Of a DNA stretch of 22,588 nucleotides, positions 1 through 12,100 are shown piece after piece (the first letter of the stretch is position 1; every line of letters begins with the position of its first letter). The notes below the pieces were generated by a model that did no database searches, was not told the origin of the DNA, and saw nothing but the letters and a program-made list of their open reading frames with translations. The translations under genes and the position numbers were made by a program. The stretch is from Branchiostoma floridae. Its lineage: Eukaryota; Chordata; Leptocardii; Amphioxiformes; Branchiostomatidae. The stretch covers positions 14,154,664-14,177,251 of the forward strand of contig NC_049992.1 in assembly GCF_000003815.2 (NCBI RefSeq), read 5' to 3'.

Positions 1-423
1 GAGAGAAGACTGCCTACTTTTTAGAAAAGCTTCACAGAAAATAGAAATACACTTCAGATTATTTGAAATTAATCAATTTTAAAGTTTGTCCATTTCGATA
101 AAATTTAGGCAGTACGTATGAATTCAACAGTCAATATCTAACTTTCTGATAGTAAAATAAATTTTCCAGAAATAATTCACGCAAACCAAAGATAAAAGCT
201 CCTTGCACAAACACACTTGTTGTGTATTCTTTGCATGTCATTATATCATATTAGGTTTTTATTATACAAGCTTGTCTTTGCCTTTCAAGTTTACATGCTT
301 GGATTTTTTAGCTTTTGTATGTGTGAGTCTGACAACCCCAATCGTCATGTTGACAGGGCCATTATTATCAATAGTAATTGTTTTTAGCACCTTGGCCCAA
401 AGTAATTACCTGTATTCATCTTT
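1..423. other. Left edge, AT-rich, no gene seen
   Basis: AT-rich sequence with no supported gene. An 84-codon plus-strand frame at 203-457 reads hydrophobic, but it overlaps a dispersed repeat and has no recognisable motif. Confidence 0.5.
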
Positions 424-429
424 AATTAT

Positions 430-997
430 GCATAGAATGCAGTCAGGGACACTTTAATTGGTCAGTTCATTACTCATGGCCTGAAATGTCTGGTCGTAAT
501 TTCTTTGTCCAGTCAAGGAGCTTTTTTAACCTCCTTTCTCCAGCACTTGGAATTATTTCTTGATAGAAGAAAATGATCAAAGTTAACGATCTAGAGCTAT
601 GTTAGCTTTCAAAAAGAAGTAAATGACTAGTGAACTAATTCTTAGCAGGTGTTTTCATGTACTATTTTAGGAGATGGAAACTCACCTCAGCATATTACAT
701 TGAATCAAGAAGGGTATACGGTATACCTGCCTAAAACCCCCTTCTACGAATATATGTTAAACTTTAAAATAATGTGTTCCACAATGTAGGGAAAATGCAT
801 TGGTGTCCACAAATTAAACAGAAATTCACAAAATTCCCTACACGAAAACAAATTACGAATCAAAACACACTATGAATTTCTTGATGTTCGGCTTCTTTAA
901 AACAAAATTTAATGTAAAGATAGGCTCTCGAATTTTGATAAAACATGACAGAAGCTAAACAATGTATTCAGTATGGCCGACACAACAACTACAAAAT
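430..997 (+). repeat. Dispersed ~0.55-kb repeat, copy 1
   Basis: Matches the reverse complement of 5485-6903 (without the insertion at 5709-6601) along its whole length. Examples are GCATAGAATGCAGTCAGGG at the start, CAGGTGTTTTCATGTACTA near 649, and ATAAAACATGACAGAAGC then GGCCGACACAACAACT near the end. A 12-bp direct repeat AATTATGCATAG flanks it (424-435 and 995-1006) and could be a target-site duplication. No coding capacity was recognised, so this is probably a non-autonomous mobile element. Confidence 0.85.
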
Positions 998-1108
998 TAT
1001 GCATAGCTTACAGTCATTGAAATTAAAGCTTTGAAAACAATCCTCGAGAAAGAAAAGGAGATGATAATCTACAGCTATATGCAATTCTTGATTAAGTAGG
1101 GAAACCCA

Positions 1109-1915
1109 NNNNNNNNNNNNNNNNNNNNNNNNNNNNNNNNNNNNNNNNNNNNNNNNNNNNNNNNNNNNNNNNNNNNNNNNNNNNNNNNNNNNNNNNNNNN
1201 NNNNNNNNNNNNNNNNNNNNNNNNNNNNNNNNNNNNNNNNNNNNNNNNNNNNNNNNNNNNNNNNNNNNNNNNNNNNNNNNNNNNNNNNNNNNNNNNNNNN
1301 NNNNNNNNNNNNNNNNNNNNNNNNNNNNNNNNNNNNNNNNNNNNNNNNNNNNNNNNNNNNNNNNNNNNNNNNNNNNNNNNNNNNNNNNNNNNNNNNNNNN
1401 NNNNNNNNNNNNNNNNNNNNNNNNNNNNNNNNNNNNNNNNNNNNNNNNNNNNNNNNNNNNNNNNNNNNNNNNNNNNNNNNNNNNNNNNNNNNNNNNNNNN
1501 NNNNNNNNNNNNNNNNNNNNNNNNNNNNNNNNNNNNNNNNNNNNNNNNNNNNNNNNNNNNNNNNNNNNNNNNNNNNNNNNNNNNNNNNNNNNNNNNNNNN
1601 NNNNNNNNNNNNNNNNNNNNNNNNNNNNNNNNNNNNNNNNNNNNNNNNNNNNNNNNNNNNNNNNNNNNNNNNNNNNNNNNNNNNNNNNNNNNNNNNNNNN
1701 NNNNNNNNNNNNNNNNNNNNNNNNNNNNNNNNNNNNNNNNNNNNNNNNNNNNNNNNNNNNNNNNNNNNNNNNNNNNNNNNNNNNNNNNNNNNNNNNNNNN
1801 NNNNNNNNNNNNNNNNNNNNNNNNNNNNNNNNNNNNNNNNNNNNNNNNNNNNNNNNNNNNNNNNNNNNNNNNNNNNNNNNNNNNNNNNNNNNNNNNNNNN
1901 NNNNNNNNNNNNNNN
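1109..1915. other. Assembly gap (N)
   Basis: 807 N. Open frames reported across it are artefacts. The 5' part of the retrotransposon tail at 2044 may be hidden here. Confidence 1.
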
Positions 1916-2043
1916 CAATTAACTCCCACTGGGCTAAGTCTAACCCCGTGAAAATTCTACCGGGTGTGGCCGGTTACCTAAGCGGCTGGGAGCTTCCCTG
2001 GCCCCGTACAAAGCCTGCACTAAGTACGGTAGGCCCAGCCAGC

Positions 2044-2765
2044 AGTAGACTGGATTCCAGGTTAGGCTTCTGGAGTCCGCAAGACGCTAGAGGAATGTGG
2101 TTTTGGCTATGTCTGGCATTCTCCCATATCATCTGTCCTAAATCCATCACAAATAATTCCATCCATCGATCAACGTTTAAAAGATATGTACCTTCAATCT
2201 TTCATAACAGCAATGCGCAACAACAACAAATTACGAACATACAGATTACTTAAGACTACTTACAACGACGAGAAATACCTAAAGATTGCAAACATTCGGC
2301 ACAGAACAGCCATCACAAAGCTCCGCATTAGTTCACATAGACTCCGCATTGAAAAAGGCCGACATAACCACATTCCTCTGGAAGAAAGAATCTGCCAATA
2401 CTGTAACTTGAATAAGATAGAGGATGAGTGTCACTTTATTGTTGACTGTACCTTATACAACAACGAAAGAAACGTCCTTTTTGAAAATATACAACATATG
2501 TTCCCAAATTTCCGATACTTGAATACCACGGAAAAATTCATATTTCTCATGCAATTAGATAAACCATATATTAATGATTCCATTTGTCCTTATGTTTATA
2601 ACTGTTTTAAGAAGCGAGAAGAAGTTGAACATGTACATACTTGAATGTATTAGCATATGTAGAGATAATAAGATACCTTTTTTGTCAAAATTGTACCTTA
2701 TCACTAGCGCTACGACCTGTACTTAGCTTGTTTGAGCACAAATGTACAAAAAAGGTCATTCATTC
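2044..2765 (+). mobile_element. CR1-like non-LTR retrotransposon ORF2 C-terminus and 3' end
   Basis: The frame running through ASGVRKTLEECGFGYVW, PSIDQRLKDMYLQSF, LRISSHRLRIEKGRHN and ICQYCNLNKIEDECHF ends at the stop after HVHT (2642-2644). The C-x2-C...H-x4-C arrangement (Cys codons at 2393 and 2402, His at 2432, Cys at 2447) is typical of the region after the reverse transcriptase in such elements. The same segment, divergent, occurs on the minus strand at 10690-11430. Where that copy has Trp before ASGVRKTLEE, this one has an in-frame TAG (2063-2065). The 3' part ends in TCATTCATTCAAT near 2765, a short ATTC-type tail as seen in CR1-like elements. The copy is 5' truncated or hidden in the gap, and dead. 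Confidence 0.88.
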
Positions 2766-3021
2766 AATAAGCCAGATGTGGGCGTGTTTCCCTAGGAAGC
2801 ATGGAGGTCCATGTAGCTAGGAAGATCACAGTTTGTAGACATAATCTGACATGCTTGTTTGATGCACTGATGTTGCAACTTCTCTCACTGAGCCTTGATA
2901 TTCAATGCTAAAGGGTAGACTTAGCTTACTATGTAAAGAAATGGCAGGAAAATCTACTTTTTGTATTGTCAAAATATTACGTAGCATAGCTTTAATCAGT
3001 ATTGTTTCGTCCACAGTTGTC

Positions 3022-3148
3022 ATGGAAGAAGAAAAACTGTGGACAGCGATCACTCAGAAGGATCCTGACGCGTGGTGGACAGTGGATAAAGACGACTGCA
3101 ACCAGTACATCCTGTACATCGGTGATAAAACAGTTGATGAATTCCTGG
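3022..3148 (+). CDS. Exon 1 (first identified) of the ParB-like gene
   Basis: Encodes residues 1-42 beginning MEEEKLWTAI and ending DEFL, plus one base of a split Gly codon. The donor GTAAGT at 3149-3154 is close to consensus. An acceptor-like TTTCGTCCACAG ends at 3016, so this may be an internal or second exon whose 5' UTR is spliced in, with the ATG at 3022 as start (context GTCATGG). The sequence is acidic and Trp-rich (WTAI, DAWWTVDKDD) and matches no family I know. The frame upstream is open to 2905, so an upstream Met cannot be excluded. Confidence 0.65.
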
Positions 3149-6100
3149 GTAAGTGGAAATTTGGAATATTCCCCTTGTGTTGTGTTTCCAGACATTTTGG
3201 TTGCACAGAGCACAAAGAAATGATCTTGCTCCATTGGTTCTTTGGACCTTGGACGCTGTTACTATTAGTGTAGCGAGTGGGCCTGGTCCTCACACAGTAC
3301 TACATACCAATATAGAGAGAAGCTGTCATTGCACAGTGCCACTAAAGAAATTGTAAACTTCCCAACCAACAGACAGCTGCCACATATGATATATGGCTGA
3401 TCACTGGCATGTGTGGCCTATGTAACGATACACAGTCTGCTTTAAACGTCCTTACATATCTATATATTCAAGCATAAATAATGTTCGATCACTGGATCCT
3501 TTGTTCTTATATACAGCATTCCTAAGTCTCTGGTCATAAGACAGTTTCCAAGATTTCCTAGTTCTCCTATGTCCATAAAAGGAACCAAGGGCTCCTCTGT
3601 ACCAAATATGGCAATGGGCTTGTCCTACGTCACATCCCAAAACTGGGGATGCCCTCTCCTGCTCAGTGCTGGGACTTGACCTAGATAAGTTACCTATTAG
3701 TCAGGCCAACAGGTCTGGCCTGTTCCAAGAACTGACCACTGACTATTATGTCTTCTACTCACTTCCTGTTACCTATAACTAAATCACAGTTACACTATAT
3801 TTCAACATAAAGTATAATTCACTATTTTCTATCCGTTACACCTGATTGCCCAGGCAAGCCTTCTGACAAGTTACAATTTATAACCCCCTTCACCAGCGTC
3901 TCTGGGGCCTTGGCGAAAGTTGTTATTTTGCTTCCCAGTATATATTCCTTTCCCGGTATTTTCCTTTCCCATCATATCCCCCCCCCCCCCCCACACACAC
4001 ACACACAAAAAAAAGACTTTCGCCAAGGCCCCCAGAGACGCCGGTCCCCGACCTGAAATTTGACATATCGCTCAAGGAATTGCATAGAAAAGAAACAAAT
4101 CTTTTTACACTATGTACGTTTAGTTGTCCTCTTGGTCACACTTATACGTTTTATAATATGTACCCTTTGAGAAATCAAAGGTTACAACCTACAGTATTTA
4201 GGTCGCAGTGAGAGCATGACCGCAGTCAAATGGAAAGGGAGCCTTTACTTTAGTAAGGAATAAAACTTCAGACAAGTCTCTATCAGACAGAATATGCAGA
4301 GACAAAAGTAATTGGGAGAATAACCCTAGCATGGACTCTTCTGGCCAATTATTATTTTTTGTTTTTGCCAAATTTACATAGGACGGTCATAGACATTTTA
4401 GATTAGAAAACAAAATAGCCACAAAGTATACTTCCGACAACCCCCTCCCACAAACTCTGCTGAAAGTATAGTTTCTAGCCTATCATAGATACCAAAATGC
4501 CACTAAGAAATGGTTCAGCTTGCCTCGGCGGGGGTGGTCTTGGCGCAGTCGGCTGAATGCTTCTCCCTACACATACCTTCCAACTTGACTGTGTGTGTGT
4601 GATTGATTGTATGTGTACAGTGTATACATGTTGGATTTGTAAAACAGCCATTTTTCTCTTCAAATACTCCTGGACCAGTGTTTGAAAATCTGTTTGAAAA
4701 ACCCAAGCTGACTATTACCACAGCCCAAGCTGACTGCCTGGTAAAGGTGTGACAAGCTCCATTGTTCTCCTTGGGTAGTCTGGTGCCCTGCTGTAGGAGA
4801 CCAAGTCAACAAATGTTTAAAACAAAAGCATTTAGAGAGACTTCCACCTAATTTTGCTCTTGTAGTAAGCTAAGGTCACGCGCCGATGTTGTACGTGTAG
4901 GGTTTGTTTATTTCGGGTGAAGCAATTCAACCGGGCAGTATTTGAAGCTTTAAGACACCACAGATCTCCGACTCTTAAAACATTCTTTGTGTGATGTTTA
5001 TACATAGACAAAGGGGACTCGCATAGTTTTATACTATCTTATGCTACCGTAGGATCTGCTTGGAGATTACAGTCTTTGTTTTATTTATTCAATGATTTGT
5101 TTCTTGTACAATTTTCTCGAGTTGTACGCTTTTAACAGTTTCTAGCACGGATGTTATATAACACCATTGTTTATTCAGGCCACATAGCACTGAATGGTAA
5201 ACACCCATGTTTTGTTTAGAAGCTGACTCAGTCCAACAAACAACTAGAGAAGAACTCCTTTTTAATCTCTTTCCTACGCTACGTACAACTGTGTCTACAG
5301 CTACGACAGCACCTAAGGCCCGTCCTAATCTCCTAGCATCTCTGTCAGGACTGGCTCTCTTGACCTACTAGTACTTCTTCTCTATTCTTAGACACCTGTG
5401 GGTCGATTCAAGTCCTTCAACTTCAAGGTGATTCCGTCACACCGATCTTATGTTGTAGTGTTACATAGCATTTCATATCGTGTTATTTTGCAGTTGTTGT
5501 GTCGGCCATATTGAAATTGTTTGGCTTCTGTCATGTTTTATCCAAATTCGATAGCCTATCTTTAAAATTTGTTTTATAAAAGCAGGAACCTTGAGAACTT
5601 TGTAGTGTGTTGTCTTTTTTTCGAATAGGGAATTTTGTGCACTGCTGTAAGTGTTTAATTTGTGGAAACCAAAGCATTTTCCATCATTGTGGAACATATT
5701 CTAACATACAGTCAAACCTGCCCGAGCGACCACCTCTTCTCAGCGACCACCTGGCCATTTCAACCACTTTTTCTCGGTCCCGAATTTTTTCCCATTGACG
5801 TAAGCATTAAGCGACCTTTTCTCAACGACCACCTGGGAAACGCGACCGCGACCGGCCCAAATTGGGACCCATAACGACCGCATCATTTTCAAAATTGAGG
5901 TTTTCGTCTATTTTAGATGATAACTAGAGCGATTTTGTGCCGAAATCGGCCAGTTTGCAACGGATTTTGACTGCCATTACGATGTTTTTTTAGAATACAG
6001 ATGGCGGCGGTCAATGGGTGGGTCAATGGGGCAGTCTTCCACAAGGAAATTTCGTTGTAAGAAAATCCGAATTTAGTTCTTACAGAAGTTGTTTTTTTTC

Positions 6101-9100
6101 AATGTATATCATTATAAGGTGAACGAATGCTGAAACGTATATAGCCTCATACTTTTTCAAGAAAGATCTGTGTGAGTGCTTTTGTTCAACTGTACTGTAC
6201 ATTCACCCGTGGGTAAGTACGTTATCGGGACATACCGGGCATCGAATTCGAAAGGTGCACCGTAGTTATTTCAGATACGGCGATCAAGAACACAGCGACG
6301 CATAAAGGCATGTATGGTAACAGACAGCATCAAAGTTCCCTTACTGTCTAAAACGTTAGTGTGCAAATATTGAGCTTAAGTACTCTGTATCGAATAAAAG
6401 CTCGATAAAATCTTGGGGTTAAATTTACAGTTTATATTGTGTGTGCGTGCAGTGTGCTTGCTATTTGCCATTAAACACAGCGGAAACCATTTATACTTTG
6501 CACCGGAATGTTTTGAGTTGATACTCTTCTCAGCGACCACCTGTCCTAATCGACCGTTTTTTTCCGGTCCCCCGGGTGGTCGACTTGGGCAGGTTTGACT
6601 GTATATTCGTACAAGGAGGTTATAGTAGTTATAGACAGGTTTAACCTTTTTGATTTGTAATATGTTGAGGTGAGTTTCCATCTTCTAAAATAGTACATGA
6701 AAACACCTGTAAAGATTTTAGTTCCCTTTGTTGTTAACTTCTTTTTTAAAACTAACATGGTTCTAGATAGTTTTCTCATTTTCTTGTCTCAAGGAATTAT
6801 TCCAAATTGCTTTATTTTGGTTGGACAAAGGAATTGCGACCAGACATTGCAGGCCAGGAGTAGTGAACTGACCAATTAAAGTGTCCCTGACTGCATTCTA
6901 TGCTATTGCTTGATGTCATGACAGTAAAAAGTAACGAGTATATCAAAATTGCACTTAATCAATGGAAAAATCTTACTTGCTCAATTGGGCAAGTCGTGTA
7001 GGTCATGCACTTGCCCGAACAGCACTTTCACTTGCCCTGGACAATAGGGCTAGTGGACTTGTCAAACCCTGATAGTTTGATTCTGAGCTACGGTAGTACT
7101 GTACAGTATATGGAAAACAGTGGCACTGTGGCACCTCTTCAGAAAATAATGAAACAAAACAGCCTGAGCTGCCTGATTCTCTCCAATGGAAACAGTAGAG
7201 AGAATGACAAGCCGAAAGAATGCAACTCACAGTTTATGGTCGAAATCCCAGTTCAAATATGCTAGCCAATGCCAGTGGGTTAAAAAATCCATGTAGATTT
7301 TAGTCCGTTTGGAAAGATGGAAAGCTGTGCAAACCTGCTTGGCGAAAGTTGTTGTTTTGCTTCCCGGTATATATTTCTTTCCAGGCATTTTCCTTTCTCA
7401 GCATATTCTTGGATAAAAATCATGAATCGACAAAAAACTTTCGCCAGGGGGGATTTAATCAGTCCTGCTCCAGACGAGCTATTACGATTCCGCTTTGGTT
7501 CGGTGGTACAAGGTGACTCTGAATGTGGGTCAGAATGAGTACTCAGAGGTGACAAACTATTAAAACTATTTGATAGTTCAATATAAAGGGCAATGACCCT
7601 AATTGACGCAGGCGCAGAAGCCTATTTTTGACTTGTAGCAGGAAAAATAAAATTAAATGTAAGAAACATTTCATATTGGTGAGACAGTGTAGGTTGCATA
7701 TGATCAGATTCGGCAAAAAAACTAGGTTTTGGCCATCTTTTTGGCCTGTGCTGACCCCTAATTTGAAGTAGTCAGTCCCTAAAATGACGTCATGAAAAAG
7801 CAAGATGTCGGCAAAATTTGACTGCTGGGATATGTTAAGCTGGTCAGAAAATTAGACTTTTGGACACTTGAGATAGCGGGCTGCTGTGTGGGGTGAGTTC
7901 TTATGACCTGGAATGTTCACGGATGAGATTATGACACCCTGAACTTGATAATTTTTACATTTTGGCCAATGTAGATTTCTATAAGTGTTCACTCGCCTAA
8001 AAGTTTGGCGTACCACACCCAGCATACCCATTCCATACTACTATGTTCTGCAAGTATATTGTGTGTGATAGTAGACATGTACATACATTCATTGTACCAC
8101 CCTTGGCATTCATAGCACGCTACTGCTCTCTGGTTCCTTATAGCAGCTTTGCTGCACACTAGACAGGGGAATTTGGGCTTATAGGGACCCGGGTTTGGAT
8201 GGAGGTCACCTGCTTGGGTCAGCATTGCTAACAGAGCTAGTACCTACACATACTGAAATTGATCTAAGGGGCTGAATAGCAAAATTTTTGATAGTGGTTT
8301 TACTTTTACAGATGTGTGAGGTGTTTGCATTGACGTCTTCACCATTAACTCAAAAGAAAAAAAAATGACATGCACATAGTATACTATACAGATTGTGTTT
8401 GAAGAATGTGTTAAGGAGAATATGCACAAATATCAGGAAGGATAACAGCATTTCCCTTATTTTTATCTTCAGGTGAAGTGGAGAAAACTGTCGTGACATC
8501 TTTTGACCGACCGATACTGGATGAATTCAAGTTCAGCCATGTTAAGGTAAGATGACGCCTAAGGAAGGAGCTTTTCAACTGCATCAATTGTGTTTGTCAT
8601 TGATTAATTGATTTTGTAAATTAGTTCTTTATTTGCATAAACTATATTAGTTGGTCATCTCCTCCAGCCAGATAACAGACATACACAATCTATGTTCAGA
8701 AAGAAGTTTTGCTGCAGTACACAAAGTTTCATCAGGACCTAACCACATTCAATACAATCCATCCAGGCATTCTGCCTTATGCCGGTCAACTATATCCACC
8801 CACCCACCCACCCACACGCAAACTGTACAGAAAACATAACCTTCTAGCAAAATGTAGTAATAAAAAAATGTAGTAAAGCAAAACGCTTGATACACATAAA
8901 AAACACTGCTGTTGGGAAAATACAAAGGAGGTAATGGGTATATTTTTCTCTTAGGTGCAGTTTGAAAAGGCTACCAGGAAACCAGCCCTCTTGCCTGTTG
9001 CACATTTCCGCCCCATGTACTCTTCGGTGGGAAGGCTTCATCTAGAATCTTGCATCACAGCAGACCAGTTTGTTGAGGCCTGGACTAAAATGATTTACAA

Positions 9101-12100
9101 CTTTGCCAGTGATGAAGATAAGGAAAGTGAAAATGAAGATGCTCTTAGAAGTGAAGAAGAGGAGGACTCTGATGGTAGCATCAGTAACGACAACCACAGC
9201 AACCAGGAGGAGGAAAGCAACGACAGCCACAGCAACCAGGAGGAGGAAAGCAACGACAGCCACAGCAACCAGGAGGAGGAAAGCAACGACAGCCACAGCA
9301 ACCAGGAGGAGGAAAGCAACGACAGCCACAGCAACCAGGAGGAGGAAAGCAACGACAGCCACAGCAACCAGGAGGAGCAAAGCAACAACGGCCGTAGCAA
9401 CCAGGAGGAGGAAAGCAACAACGGCCGTAGCAACCAGGAGGAGCAAAGCAACAACGGCCGTAGCAACCAGGAGGAGCAAAGCAACAACGGCCGTAGCAAC
9501 CAGGAGCAAAGCAACAACGGCCGTAGCAACCAGGAGGAGCAAAGCAACAACGGCCGTAGCAACCAGAAGGAGCAAAGCAACAACGGCCGTAGCAACCAGG
9601 AGGAGCAAAGCAACAACGGCCATAGCAACCAGGAGGAGCAAAGCAACAACGGCCATAGCAACCAGGAGGAGCAAAGCAACAACGGCCGTAGCAACCAGGA
9701 GGAGGAAAGCAACAACGGCCGTAGCAACCAGGAGGAGCAAAGCAACAATGGCCCTAGCAACAAGGAGCAGCAAAGCAATGTTGGCCACGTCAACCAGGAT
9801 GAGACATTGTTGGAGGCTGTAGGCTGTTGTGTCGGAACATTTAAGCTCAGTATTGAGCAGCTGGAGCACCCAGAAAAGTCCAGGCAGGTGCGTGCCCTAA
9901 ACGAGAGACATGTGGAGAACCTGAAAAAGAGCTTCCTGACAGCTGGAAGCCTTACCTTCCAATCAGCGGGATCATTGGTCGGTCTGATCAAGAGGGAGGA
10001 CTGCCCTACAGTGAAGGACTTTGAAAAAGGAAAGCTGCAAACGTATCGTGTAGAAATATTAGATGGCAACCATCGCTTGGAGGCCCAGCGAAGAGCGCTA
10101 ATGGAAACAAAAAATGTAGAAAAAAGGCAGATGTTCTCCAAGAGAGAAGTTACTCTATATGCAGGCCTACCAGATGATATCTGCCTCGCTACTGGTATCT
10201 TGCACAACAACACAGGAGCGCAGCACATGTCCATGAGTGACATGGACATGACACAACTCTTCAGGAACATCCTGCTGTCATTCCTGAAGACTACAGAGGA
10301 AGAACTCAAGGAAGACAGTGTCTTAGAAGGTACAACGGATTACTTTAGCCACATCCGGGACAAGATCCTCAGACTACCAGCAGATGACAAGCACGCTTTG
10401 GTATGTATTTTTTTTTCTAACTTGACATGATATCACACACCAGCCTTCTGAATACATGTATTATGTATGTTTACTAAGCTTAGTTTTAGATATAAAAAGA
10501 TTGCACAAATGAGTTACTTATGCTTTGTTCCTCAAGCCATGGTCACATACAATGTAGTATGTGCCTACAAAGTAGTACAATGCAAAATAACTTACCCCTT
10601 AAATTGCGTGATTGCAAAATCAGCCATCACGCATTCACACCTGGTGTCGTGCAATGTTCAAAACTTTTCCTGTGCTGTTCATTTTTCACTTATGAATACA
10701 AATGTGTCTACTGAATGCTTTTTTGCTTCAACCGAGCTAAGTACAGGTCACAACAAGTCAGGATATATACATATAAAAGTATCACAAATCTAGTGTAACA
10801 CAAAAGTTCGGCTTCTTCTCGCTTCTTGGTAATGGTGAAAATGTAGGACTGTATGGGTTTCGCTATTGTCGGTTTGCAAAACGCATGAGAAATATAAACT
10901 TGTCAGTGCTACTCATGTGACTAAAATGAGGGAATTTACTTTCTATACAACTAAATGGAGTCTTTCTATCATGCGCATGAATATCTTAATCAACAGTGAA
11001 GTGCACTTCATCTTCTACCATGTTTGAGGTACAAAATTGGCAGACTCTAGAGGAGTGCAGTTGTGCCTTCCTGATTCAATTCGCAGTCGGTTGGAACTGA
11101 TTCTTAGTTTAGCAATGGTAGTTCTGTGCCGAACGTTTGTAATTTTCAAATACTGCTCTTCATTGTCTGTTGATTTCAGTAGTCTGTACGTTCGGAGTTT
11201 GTTTTTTGCACGTAAACCTTTATTTTCTGGAAATAAATATCTTTCAGTCGTTGGTGGATTGCAGAAATTAGGTGGGATATGTTTGGATCTGTTGACTTAC
11301 GGGCTTGCCAAACAAAAGGGTAACCACACTCCTCCAAAGTTTTGCGAACACCAGATGCCCAACATTTAGTACCTGATGAATCTAGATTAAGCTGACATAA
11401 AAGAGCGTCTGCCTGCAGACTCTCAGCTGGCATATTCTGTTGAAATATAATGAAATATTTGATGATGTTTAGAGAGGCTTCCAGTTGGATAGGATACCTC
11501 CCTAATTCAGCGCGTACAGCAAGGTTAGATGCGGTTTTCGGAACATTAAGTGAGTGTTTACAAAATTACAAGTGCACTGTTTCAATAGGACAAGATTTAG
11601 GACTTTTGAATGAGCTTCAAATTTCAGATCCATATAGCAAAATAGGTTTAGGTCTAATGATTGTCTAATTACAAAACCCTTGCTGTACAAGTATTTGCTG
11701 TTGGCTTTGAATGTGCCAGCTGAGGATACAACAATACCCAGATAACAATAAGATGTTACTATTTCTAAATCCTTATTACCAAACAAAAAACTACAATCTT
11801 TCGGTAAGCGGCCTCCCAATAACCTTTGTCTTTTTCAGGTTAACCTTCAGCTTCCATGATTTACAGTATTGTTCTAGTCTAAGTAGGGAGGACTGTAAAC
11901 CTTGTTGGGATTCTGAGAAGATAACCAAGTCATCGGTATATAAAAGACATGGCACTTTCAAGTTGTAAGGAATAGGAGAATTGCTAGAAAAGTTATCAAA
12001 TTCAGATACTATATCACTAATGAACAAAATTAAACAATGTTGGACTCAGATTACAGCCTTGTCGAACCCCGCAGTTAGTAATGCAGAGTCTGAGAGCAGA

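Noticed and set aside
203-457. 84-codon hydrophobic plus-strand frame
   Set aside because: No motif, no splice context, and it runs into a dispersed repeat.
989-1929. Minus-strand frames across the N run
   Set aside because: Almost entirely unknown bases.
3452-3640. 62-codon minus-strand frame rich in Arg/Lys
   Set aside because: No recognised family and no splice or start support.
4541-4552. TGGCGCAGTCGG resembling a Pol III A box (tRNA or SINE)
   Set aside because: No B box within the expected distance and no cloverleaf could be drawn.
9183-9806. CRISPR-like array
   Set aside because: Units are contiguous with no unique spacers, lie in a coding frame, and the DNA is eukaryotic.
9103-9822. 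Plus-strand 239-codon frame rich in TTATRR repeats
   Set aside because: Alternative frame of the same minisatellite. It does not join to the flanking exons.
10062-10100. Sulfiredoxin enzyme rather than ParB-like domain
   Set aside because: The GNHR box has no adjacent catalytic Cys, so reductase activity is not supported.
9042-10309. Long minus-strand open frames (275 and 404 codons) rich in Leu/Val/Ser opposite exon 3
   Set aside because: They arise because the 33-bp unit lacks stops in several frames. The plus frame has splice sites, phase agreement and a domain; the minus frames have none.
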